Of a stretch of 64,000 bases of DNA, positions 10,616-19,764 are shown piece by piece. How positions within the stretch are numbered: position 1 is the stretch's first letter; each line of letters begins with the position of its first letter. The position numbers and the translations under genes were made by a program. The stretch covers positions 62,001-126,000 of the forward strand of contig NAJO01000010.1 in assembly GCA_002077065.1 (NCBI GenBank). Reading direction: 5' to 3'. A model generated the notes under the pieces. The model worked only from the letters and a program-made list of their open reading frames with translations. It was not told the origin of the DNA and did not search any database. The DNA comes from Cryoendolithus antarcticus. Its lineage: Eukaryota > Ascomycota > Dothideomycetes > Cladosporiales > Cladosporiaceae.

Positions 10616-11428
10616 TCACCTCCCGCTCCCCAATCCAAATCGCTCGTACGGAAAGTTCTCCAAGGTCTCTAAATGTACTCCCCACCCATCTCCCACCACC
10701 CCAGCTTTCTCTCGTACAGCCTCACCCTCAACAAATTCCCCCGTCAGCCCAGCCAACACATCCGCTTCCCTCCCCTTGAACTCTTGTCTAAGCCCCGGAT
10801 GCGGACACCACACGACTTGCATGCCTGCTCTTCGTCCAGACTCAACACCAGGCACCGAGTCCTCAAACACCAGACACTGCTCTGGCAGGATCTCCTCCTT
10901 ACCCTCGCTTCGCCGACGCGTATTGATAGTCTGCAGCGCGAGGAGATAGATATCCGGCGCCGGCTTGCCACGACCTTTCGGTATCCTCACATCATCTCCA
11001 AGAACTTTGTGCTCCGGCCCGAAGACATTGAAGATATGCTCTAAGTGGTCTGTTTTGATTTTGAAGTTTCCCTTGTGGCTGCTCGTCGCTAGGGCCATTT
11101 CTACGCCTCGATCTCGCAAGCCCGAGAGTAGCTCCACGACCCCTGGTAGTGGCTGTGTGGCGGGAAAATGTTCTTTCTGGAGCTCCGTTTGCCGGCGCAT
11201 GAATTCTTCCCGGGTGATGGGGAGTTGCGCCCAAGTGTGAAAGATTGCGCCTGCCGCGGGGCCAGGACGGCCTTGCATTTGGGCTTTGATGCTCCAGGGT
11301 AGTGGGGGACGGGAGTGCTCGGCGAGGATGAGGTTCGTGATGAGGGTGTAGAGGTCTTCGGAGTCGATCAGAAGGCCGTCCATGTCGAAAAGGGTGGCTA
11401 GGATGGGGCGGGGTGGGGGAGGGACCAT
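10616..11428 (-). CDS. HAD-superfamily phosphatase (HDHD1/GS1-like)
   Basis: This single-exon gene encodes 270 aa, with its ATG at 11428. The four HAD motifs are all present. Motif I is FDMDGLLIDSE with catalytic Asp15 and Asp17; motif II is the ALATSS segment; the motif III lysine lies in GRGKPAPDIY; and motif IV is the acidic FEDSVPGVESG. The helical cap inserted between motifs I and II makes it a subfamily I enzyme. Sequence style is closest to the HDHD1/GS1 group, where pseudouridine-5'-phosphatase and related small-phosphate hydrolases are known; the substrate here is not readable. The enzyme is cytosolic, having no targeting signal. A short Arg/Lys insertion lies between motif III and motif IV (NTRRRSEGKEE). 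Confidence 0.85.
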   Translation of the reverse strand: MVPPPPRPILATLFDMDGLLIDSEDLYTLITNLILAEHSRPPLPWSIKAQMQGRPGPAAGAIFHTWAQLPITREEFMRRQTELQKEHFPATQPLPGVVELLSGLRDRGVEMALATSSHKGNFKIKTDHLEHIFNVFGPEHKVLGDDVRIPKGRGKPAPDIYLLALQTINTRRRSEGKEEILPEQCLVFEDSVPGVESGRRAGMQVVWCPHPGLRQEFKGREADVLAGLTGEFVEGEAVREKAGVVGDGWGVHLETLENFPYERFGLGSGR

Positions 11429-12624
11429 GGTGGATTGTGGGAGGGGGAGGATACGATGATTGAGTGGTGAGAGTGAGAGTCTGTCGCCGAATTGAGGCGT
11501 AGATTCGGGAAGGGGGAATGTGGAAAAAGTGAAGTAAAGACAGGTATATGGTTGCTGAACGATCGATCAACAATGTTACTTCAGATGCATGATGAACTTT
11601 TTGCGGGTGACAACACTGGATGCGGGGTTTGATGTGGGAATAAGGCAAGACCGGCACCTACTGTACCATACCTTATTCCAAACCTACAATGATCAGACTT
11701 GGGTGTCTGTAATGCTCGCGAAGGAGTTAGGTGGTCCTTGACTTGATGCTATGTTTTCAATGCAGCACCCAGATACCATGGTCAACGCCCGTCCCTGGAT
11801 GATTTGATAGAGACTCGTCCCTCCTACTGAGCTTGGCTTGCGGACACCAGCCTTGAGTGTGGAAAGCGTCGAGTGTAGGTTGTCCGGATTAGGAGACCGG
11901 TGCTGCTGAGAGCTTCTTCGACGCAGAATAAATAGAAAGGTGCGGGTGTCTATCATTGTTCACTTGAGGCGAGAAGATGAGTAGAGAGATCTCCACAAAC
12001 AAAGATCAGAAGCATGATCTCCGTCGTGGAACGATTGTCGTCAAGGGCGTCCGGCACCATGGGTATATGCAGAAGCGCATAGAGTGTTGTTGTTGAGAGC
12101 ATGCAAGAGCATTGCTGTACAGTGATTCTTGAACGAGGTGCCACAGATGCAGAGTGCTATATTAGGATTATCATATCACGACCCCTGTCAATGCGGCGCT
12201 CTAGAGCGTCACGGCGGCGTCAGATCGGCACGTCGATCACTGTCATTGTGCATGTTGTATATGGTAAACCGGCTTCTCCCCAACTCGATGTGGTCTCGCG
12301 AGGCTGGTGATAATCAGGTCGTGAAATATCTCGCCTTGGTTGGTACAAATTCAATCCAAGAGGATTCGCGATTGACGAGTGCAGAAGATCGCTGGACCGA
12401 ATTGCCGGGGCTTTGTTGGGAATTCGGAAGCGAGGAACAAGGGAACTCCTGCAACTCGAACCGGAACCTACAACATCACTCGAGTCCAGCATACTACGAG
12501 GTATCGCGAGAGTGTAGGCGCGAATTGCTGGAGGTCGCGATAAACGTGTTACAAGGACTGGATATGCGACGCGCTTCTCACACTGGCCACACGGACAGAT
12601 CAGCGTGCACTGGTGCAAGCCACG
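11429..12624. other. Intergenic, 1.2 kb: divergent promoters and a long upstream ORF
   Basis: This gap separates the HAD gene (minus) from the Zn2Cys6 factor (plus). It contains an ATG-initiated frame at 12147-12692 that runs into the factor's coding region in another frame (see findings). I see nothing else supportable. Confidence 0.4.
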
Positions 12625-15075
12625 ATGGCATACTCGCAGTCGCAAGGTACGCCGTCTACGATGGCTTCGCAGACAGTCACGCCTCCCAATAGTGAGCCTC
12701 ATGGACAGAAGAGGAAGACACCGCCGCACCAAACGGGCACCAAGCCGAGCAAGAAGGTCAAGCGCGTCGGACCCAAGAACGATGCGCCGAAGCCAGACAG
12801 CATGGCTACAGGTGACGGGGACAATGACGGGGACGGCAACAAAGCTAAGCGGGTACGAACTGGATGCTTAACTTGTCGAGAGCGACATCTGAAGTGCGAC
12901 GAGGCGTGGCCGAGTTGTCAGAACTGCAGGAAGAGCAATCGCCAGTGCAAGAGAGGCATCAAACTCAACTTCATCGACACATGGTGCGATCAGCCACCTC
13001 ATATTGTGACTCTCTTCGGCACGCACGACTGGAGAGTTGAATTCTTGGACGAGTCACGTGAGATTGCGACCGAGTATGTTGGAGGCACACACGTGTACGA
13101 ACCATTGCAGCAGCCGGTACCGCGGGCGCATACCCGAGAACGACCTCGAGAAGACAGCACTATCTTGCACTACGCACCAAGCGGACCACCGTCTGGTCCT
13201 GTACCTCAACACACTTACCCACCAAACGACACCTTTGCGCATGACCCGAGTCTGATGCAGCAACCCAACCTTCCACATTCAAACGGCATGCTGTACAATG
13301 AACTGCCTCGGTCTGAGCCCATGCAATATCCGATGCATCCACCCAGTACAGTCTCATCTAATCTCTCAGGTCAACAAGCGACTATACCTCACACGAACCC
13401 CGAGCAAGTGCCCGCACATCATCATGCGCCCAATGGGACAGAGGTCTCGTCGGTGCATGAGAAACGAGAGTTCCTCAACACGTCTGAGGAGACTCTGTTC
13501 ATGCAAGTCTTCGTCGAGGAGGTTGGCCTATGGATGGACAGCATGGACGCCCTGAAGCACTTCTCTCGTTTGCTGCCGTTCCACTCTCTCTCCGAGCCTA
13601 TGCTGCTGAACGCGTTCCTGGCCTGTGGGGCTAGGCACCTCACACTAGTGAACCCGGCGTACTCGGAAGAGAAAGCACTGCACTACTACGATACAGCAAC
13701 GACGTACCTACTGAAGAATTTGCAAGACCCGAACCGCGATACTGTAATCTGCGCTACGACGGCGGTCATACTCAATGTGTATGAAGTAATGAGTGAACGC
13801 GCACTGCAACGCATGAACCACATAGCAGGTGCTCGTGCACTGATCAAAGAGTGCGGATGGAACGCTCGAGCGACTGGCATTGGCGCAGCCTGCTTCTGGC
13901 TGAACGTCGGACTCGAGGTGCTAAGTTGCCTGCACTTCAATTGGCAGGTAGCGTGGGATCCGGATGACTGGTTCATCGACATGGACCTCAGTCGCGAAAT
14001 GCACAACGGTCGAGAAGAGGTTTGGACGCATCGGATGCTATACATCGTGGCGAAGGTGTGCAACTTCCGAGCTACAGTGCCACGTAACGCGGACAAGAAC
14101 TCGAGAGACAATCAGATCAGGACCCAACAACGGTACGAAGAGTGGATGCGACTCAAAGGCATGGCGGACGCTTGGAATGAAAACATCCCGCGGACGATGC
14201 ATCCCATGGCTTATGTGTTCGGCTACCAAACAAGCAATAAGAGCTGCTTCCCTGAAGTCTGGCTCATCAAGCGCACCTCGATCGTCGCTCGACTATTCTA
14301 CCACACGGCCATGCTGCTGCTAGCCCAAGTCAATCCATACATGTCTGTCGAAGCCGGCGGCGAGATGACTGACCTCCAAAATCGCCATGCCCAAATGATC
14401 TGCGGCATCACAGCCCACGTCAAGGACCGAGGCGTCGCCAGCGTTGCTATTCGGTCGTTGGCGCACGCCGGCGAAGTCATCAAGGACCGTCGAGAGCAAG
14501 AAGAGATTCTGACCATCTTCGAGAAGATTAACAAAGAGACTGGCTGGCGCATCGGCTTTGTTTATAAGGAGCTCAAGGAACGATGGGGTTGGCAGGAAGA
14601 AGTCTCGCCCATGCAGTGGAATCAGACTCACACTGCTGTGCGCCAACAAAAGGAGGCTGAAGAAGCGAGGCAGCAGTTGCAAGCTGATCTGCAGCAACAA
14701 CAAGCTCAAGCCGCGCAGCAGCAACAACAGCAGCAAGGCATGCAGAACATGCAACTGCAACAGAACTTCGACTTCTCCGCCCACTCCACTCCTAATAGCA
14801 CCATCTCTCATCAGCAGCAGCCGATGCACCAACCGCAGCCGCACCTCCTCCCGCCGCCGGCTAACCCTCAGCACCATCAACGCACCAGTACTTCGAGCTC
14901 GACAAGCAGTGGGAGCAGTGCGCCGGGTAGTGGCAAGAAGCCTCCAAGTGGGATATTGAATCCGATCTATAAGACTGCGGATTTCACGCTACCGCAGCAT
15001 CCCTATCAGAAGTATTACGTTGCGCCGAGTGCGGGACATGGGCAAGCGCAGGGAGGGTTGTGGTGGGGGAATTGA
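12625..15075 (+). CDS. Zn2Cys6 transcription factor with fungal-specific regulatory domain
   Basis: Single exon, 816 aa. I chose the ATG at 12625 (MAYSQSQGTP); the only in-frame initiator just upstream is a GTG. A basic region (KKVKRVGPK) is followed by the binuclear zinc cluster with Cys81, Cys84, Cys91, Cys98, Cys101 and Cys108 (CLTCRERHLKCDE, then CQNCRKSNRQC). Next comes a conserved-looking LNFIDTWCDQPPH segment, then a Pro/Ser-rich linker. The helical regulatory domain (Fungal_trans_2 style) starts near LNTSEETLFMQVFVEEVGLW. The tail is rich in Gln and Ser, with a polyGln run and a GSSAPGSGKKPPSG stretch. The protein should bind DNA with CGG half-sites in the nucleus; its targets are unknown. 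The style recalls developmental regulators of filamentous fungi, but I cannot name an orthologue. Confidence 0.85.
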   Translation: MAYSQSQGTPSTMASQTVTPPNSEPHGQKRKTPPHQTGTKPSKKVKRVGPKNDAPKPDSMATGDGDNDGDGNKAKRVRTGCLTCRERHLKCDEAWPSCQNCRKSNRQCKRGIKLNFIDTWCDQPPHIVTLFGTHDWRVEFLDESREIATEYVGGTHVYEPLQQPVPRAHTRERPREDSTILHYAPSGPPSGPVPQHTYPPNDTFAHDPSLMQQPNLPHSNGMLYNELPRSEPMQYPMHPPSTVSSNLSGQQATIPHTNPEQVPAHHHAPNGTEVSSVHEKREFLNTSEETLFMQVFVEEVGLWMDSMDALKHFSRLLPFHSLSEPMLLNAFLACGARHLTLVNPAYSEEKALHYYDTATTYLLKNLQDPNRDTVICATTAVILNVYEVMSERALQRMNHIAGARALIKECGWNARATGIGAACFWLNVGLEVLSCLHFNWQVAWDPDDWFIDMDLSREMHNGREEVWTHRMLYIVAKVCNFRATVPRNADKNSRDNQIRTQQRYEEWMRLKGMADAWNENIPRTMHPMAYVFGYQTSNKSCFPEVWLIKRTSIVARLFYHTAMLLLAQVNPYMSVEAGGEMTDLQNRHAQMICGITAHVKDRGVASVAIRSLAHAGEVIKDRREQEEILTIFEKINKETGWRIGFVYKELKERWGWQEEVSPMQWNQTHTAVRQQKEAEEARQQLQADLQQQQAQAAQQQQQQQGMQNMQLQQNFDFSAHSTPNSTISHQQQPMHQPQPHLLPPPANPQHHQRTSTSSSTSSGSSAPGSGKKPPSGILNPIYKTADFTLPQHPYQKYYVAPSAGHGQAQGGLWWGN

Positions 15076-15703
15076 ATGAATGACCTAGTATAGACATGAT
15101 GTGTAGCTGGTATTAAAGACGGCAGTGTCTGGGTCAAAACGAAGCAGAGATAGGTTTTGCTGTTAGCGACGGCGCATGTTTCGGAAACGAGGAGGGAACA
15201 AGCTATACATTTTGCTTTCCGAGTACATCGATCGCATAAAATTTACTCGTACGAGAACATGCTTCCACTGCACACAGCACCATAGCTTTCATCATTCACA
15301 ACCATCTCCATCACACCAAAGAATTCCATATCCTTGGTATCAATCTGCAAATGACCCGCAATCTACCAATCTGCCACGCGAGATGGCGTTCGTACCTTAT
15401 TCACTAGCTCCCCCTTCCAAGCCCAGACTCGCAGGGATGAGCATAGGGATGAAACACCGTGCAACATGCGCACGCACCATAACATCGCCATCGGGACGTT
15501 GTGAGACCGAGATGAACGATGTTGGCGTTTGGTGCACGTTGGCACGCTTGCGGCCGTTTGAGCTTGGGGGTCTGTCTGGGCTTCTGGAACGAGGAGCTGT
15601 TGGGACGTGATGGCATGGTGAAGAGCTGCGTTTCTGTATTTCTTTCACTGTCTGGTAGACACACACTCGCTCACTAGGATCACGATCTCACACGCACGAC
15701 GCG
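15076..15703. other. Intergenic, 628 bp
   Basis: This stretch holds the 3' flank of the Zn2Cys6 gene and the promoter of the membrane protein gene. A short minus-strand ATG frame starts at 15616, but it resembles nothing I know (see rejected items). Confidence 0.4.
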
Positions 15704-16673
15704 ATGCCCTTTACAAGCCTCCGCCGGGCACTCCAGGCGACCACACTCCTTCTCGTCGCGTCGGCAGCCGCACAAAGCTGCTACTATCCCGATGGCTCAC
15801 TCTCGACTACAGACTCGGCGTGCTCGAGCAATGGAGAAGCGAGTGCATGTTGTGGGAGCTCTGATTTCTGCCTGTCCGGGGGCTTGTGCTTGAGTGGAGG
15901 AGTGGTGACGCGGAAGACGTGTACGGATAAGTCTTGGGGGAGTGAGGCGTGTGCTGGGTATTGTCGGAGCCGTACGTGACGATGCGTATCGAACAGGGCG
16001 AGGTTGTGTTGCTGACGGTGCGCGTGCAGAAACGAGTGACTCGAGTATTGCAATCACGCCCTGTACAGACTCGAGCTTCGTCTGCGGATTGGACAACAGT
16101 GACTGCCAAAACCCTGCCAACACCTGGTCACTGAACGGCAGCACATCGATCGTCCTCCGAGCCTCGCAAATAGCCAACCTCGTCGAGTCGGCACTCGAAA
16201 GCCAAGCAGCGAACTCGACAACGAACTGCAGCTCTCCCACAGGAATTTACAGGTTCACGACCGGCCAGATGGCAGGCCTCGGTTCTGCCATCGGCTTCCC
16301 ACTCGCCCTCGCCCTCCTTGTCTCCCTCCTATTGCTGCGGAAAGAGAAGCACAAGCACTCCCCACCAAAGCTGATGTACAAGCTTCCCGACAACCACACC
16401 GAGTTCTCCTTCCGCCCGCCACCACCACTTCGCACACAATCGGCAATGTCACTCGGCTCCTATCACAGCGATCGACCGCACAGTCGGCGAGATAGCTCGG
16501 GCACGACGGCAACGGCGAATAGCAAGCCGATACATTTGCAGTCTTTTCCGGAGCGGTATGAGCAGTTGAAGAAGGCGAAAGTGTCGGAGTTTGCGGTTGA
16601 GCGACATGAGTTGGATGGGACGTTGCCGACTTATGGGAGTCGGCATGAGCTGGCGGAGAAGCATCATTCGTGA
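15704..16673 (+). CDS. Secreted/membrane cysteine-rich single-pass protein, unknown function
   Basis: Exons are 15704-15971 and 16030-16673, with a 58-bp intron (GTACGT...GTGCAG); the product is 303 aa. The N-terminus is a signal peptide (basic start, then LQATTLLLVASAAA, cleavage near AQS). The mature ectodomain has about a dozen cysteines (SCYYPDG, SACCGSSDFCLSGGLCL, then TPCTDSSFVCG) and potential N-glycosylation sites. One membrane segment follows (LGSAIGFPLALALLVSLLLL), bounded by a basic RKEKHKH stop-transfer, and then a roughly 95-residue cytoplasmic Ser/Pro-rich tail. This is the common layout of fungal surface proteins that resemble Mid2/Wsc sensors, but I see no true WSC domain. The splice is needed because the first frame ends at TGA 15979 and the second exon supplies the membrane anchor. 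Confidence 0.78.
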
Positions 16674-17198
16674 TACTGTAAAATATAGCATTACATGCGT
16701 GGCGTTTGGGGGGGACTGGGTTGGTACATATGTCATATATGCCATACTGATGAGAATATCAATCAAGCGCAGGGAAAATAATGCGAGCTCGCTTCGACGT
16801 CCGTGTGACGATGGAAAAAGACATTGTTTGCTGCTCGGATACTACACGGCTACTAAGCGCCTCGATGTCCTGGTGTTCAATATCTGGGTATCGGGAGAGG
16901 TGAAGTCAAGAATCTCCTTGGGTTGTTCGTTCTTTCCGATCCTGCGGTTTCGTTGCCGGGTCACCTTACAGTAGTCCTTCCTTCCAATTGCGAGCGGTAC
17001 AATGGCGTCCATTGGCAAGCAGTCCATGTGGTCGCTGATGACCACCGGTGGCTGATATGCGCTTTGTTCAATGAACGTTCTTTTCTAGTGTTTCACGGCG
17101 ATTTTATCAAGTCGCAGGGATCGCTGGTCGCCCATCACAACATCCAGCAGGACATCTACTCCAGCATCGCCACTCTTGTTCACCATTGGAAAGAAAAG
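16674..17198. other. Intergenic, 525 bp
   Basis: This holds the 3' flank of the membrane protein gene and the promoter of the GMC oxidoreductase gene. The GMC frame is open upstream to 16923, but I place the start at the ATG that gives a signal peptide. Confidence 0.4.
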
Positions 17199-19638
17199 AT
17201 GCTTGGATACCGAGTATGCGCCAGCATACTGCTTCCGAGCGCAGTGGCGCTACCACTCAACACTCCTTTACTGTCAAGCTATGACTACATAAGTAAGATC
17301 GATCGTCTCCTCAATCCATACTCGCTCCACTGACAAACACGCACAGTAGTCGGCGGCGGCGCCTCTGGCCTCACAGTCGCGAACCGTCTCTCCGAAGACC
17401 CCTCAGTCACCGTCCTCCTCCTCGAAGCCGGCCCAGCAGACACAGGCGAAGACATAGTGATGATCCCTGGCTTTATCGGCCACGACATAGGTGGAAAATA
17501 CGACTGGAACCTCTCCACCGTCGCCCAAACGTTCCTCGACGGCAATGCCCGATCAGTACCCTCAGGCCGCGCGCTGGGCGGTGGGACGCTGCTGAACGGC
17601 ATGCTCTGGAGTCGTGGCGGGAGAGAAGACTACGAAGACTGGGTGAGGCTTGGGAATCCAGGCTGGGGATGGGACGACATGTTGCCGTATTTCATGAAGA
17701 GCGAGATGTTCACCCCTATGCGGGATGCCAGGACTGCGGAAGAGTACTCTGTGCGAGAAGATCGGAGCGTGCACGGGTACGCCGGTCCGGTGAACGTCAG
17801 CTATCCGAATTACCAGTGGAACTCCTCGATCAGTCTGTTCAGTGGGCTGGCGGAGCTGGGAATCCCGATTGCTTATGATCCGAATGCTGGGGATGTGGCC
17901 GGGGCGAGCTTTCTGCCGTTTAATTTGGATCCGGTCACGCAGACACGACATACTGCGCGGAGGGCGTACTATGACTCGATCGCCAATCGGCCGAATCTTT
18001 GGGTGGCGACTGGGCAGACGGTCACGCAAATACTGTTTAATGGCGCGCAGGGGAACGCTGATGCTTCGACTGCTGCACCCTCGGACATGTTTGTCGGGCA
18101 GGGCTCATCACCTGGTACTGTGGGTATCTTTGGTGATGGGTCGATGTTGAACGTTAGCTCGTTGCCACCGAGTCCGTCTGGAGGTTCCGCAGCCGGGCCA
18201 TCAAGTACACTACACCGTCGGTTACTTGTCACGCGCATCTGGCAAACGCGAAAGACGGTGTTGTCAAAGACACGACGACAAACGGCACCGTCAGGTCCGA
18301 GTCTCAACGCTACCGGCGTAGAGTTCGCTCCTAACGCGCAGTCTCTCCGCCAAACAATATCCGCAACCCGTGAAGTCATCCTCGCAGCCGGCGCAATCCA
18401 CACGCCGCAACTCCTCATGCTCTCGGGCATCGGTCCCGCCTCTTCCCTCCAAGCCCTAGGCATAACACCCCTCCAAGATCTCCCAGGAGTGGGTCAGAAC
18501 TTACAAGACCACATGCAAGTCTGGTGTTGGTACCCGTATCATAACGCGTATACTTCGAATCCGACGGAATTGAATACCAACCAAACCTTCGTAGACGAAG
18601 CATGGCACGATTACTGGAGCAGTCGCACCGGTCCCTTCACAAGTGGAGCAATAGACGGTGTAGCCTTCCCCTCACTACCGCACATCAATCCCCTTGCCGC
18701 AGCCTCAATATCCTCCCTCGCAGCCTCGCAAGACCCCCGCGCCTTCCTCCCCCCGACGACCCACCCCAACTTGCTAGCAGGCTTCTCAGCCCAACTCTCC
18801 CTCCTTGCCACAGCCCTCCAAGATCCACGCAGAGCAGCCTACGAACTCATTAACGCCAACGATGGCGACTTGACCGTAGCCTCCATGCGCCCTCTCTCCC
18901 GCGGAAGCGTCACCCTCGCGTCTTCATTACCCTTCACGCCGCCTCTCATAGACCCACGCTACGGCTCGAATCCGCTAGACCTCCAGGTGCTCCGCGAAGC
19001 AATACGCTTTAATGCCCGGTTGATAAACACGACGGCTATGAGTGAGTTGGCGCCGGAGCAGGTTTACCCGCCTGTTGGAGCGACGGATGAGGAGGTTGAG
19101 GGTTATGTGAGGAATAAGGGGCAGACTGAGTATCATTACTCGGGTACGACGGCTATGATGCCCAGGGAGCTGGGCGGGGTGGTGGACGCGGAGTTGAGGG
19201 TCTATGGGGTTGCGAACCTGCGGGTTGTCGACACGGGAGTCTTTCCTTTAGTGCCGGCGGGACATCTACAAGCTGTGGTCTACGGTGTGGCGGAGAAGAT
19301 AAGTCCTTCTCCTCTGCTCTGCCAACCCGAGCTATGCTAACATGCGAGTGCAGGCCGCGGATATCATCAAAGCTGCGTGGACGAGCAGTAGAGTTGCGCC
19401 CGCGCCGTTCGAATCCTCGAGTACGGTGGACAGTGTGGCGACGACAGACCCGATCGTGGTCTCCGCAGCCAGCGATCCAGGCACATTGAGTTCGTTGGCG
19501 GACGTAGCGACAGCGACCAGCGAATCCACTCAGAGGACCCCGACAGCAGATGTGGCCACAACCGAAGCACCAATAGCTGTACCAACGCCGATAACGGACG
19601 TGGTGGTGGTGACGACGTGGGTGACGGTGTATACATGA
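17199..19638 (+). CDS. GMC-family flavoprotein oxidoreductase, predicted secreted
   Basis: Model: exons 17199-17292, 17347-19298 and 19354-19638, giving 776 aa. Intron 1 is canonical (54 bp) and yields the signal-anchor MLGYRVCASILLPSAVALPL followed by YDYIIVGGGASG, the FAD dinucleotide-binding loop. Other GMC landmarks are SGRALGGGTLLNGMLWSRG, signature 2 (GAIHTPQLLMLSGIGP), and the active-site region with His in YHYSGTTAM and His in VPAGHLQA. Such enzymes oxidise alcohols, sugars or aryl alcohols with O2 or another acceptor; the substrate is not readable. An insert of about 70 residues rich in Ser/Gly/Pro lies between the FAD and substrate parts. Intron 2 would start with AT instead of GT (see findings). 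Without that splice the protein ends early at 19340 and loses AADIIKAAW and a Ser/Thr-rich tail. Confidence 0.85.
19299..19353 (+). other. Apparent AT-AG intron in the GMC gene
   Basis: The donor reads AAG|ATAAGT, a perfect GTAAGT site with its first G replaced by A. A TGCTAAC branch site and GTGCAG acceptor follow. Removal is in phase 0 and rejoins VAEK to AADIIKAAW, the expected GMC C-terminus. Confidence 0.55.
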
Positions 19639-19764
19639 GATGGACATTAGCATGATTCGCAGATAACGCTCAGTAAGCTGGAAGCATATCAGCGAGCAGC
19701 AGAGAATATGGCATGTGCATGTTACAGCGGATGTACAGATACATGTAGACCTATTCGCGACATA

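Noticed and set aside
15404..15616. Minus-strand ATG frame of 70 codons (MPSRPNSSSFQKPRQ...)
   Set aside because: It has a reasonable start and a basic N-terminus, but no family match or splice partner, and the overlapping frames look equally plausible. I could not choose one.
19410..19430. GTTCGAATCC string resembling a tRNA T-loop
   Set aside because: It lies inside the third GMC exon and has no matching cloverleaf arms.
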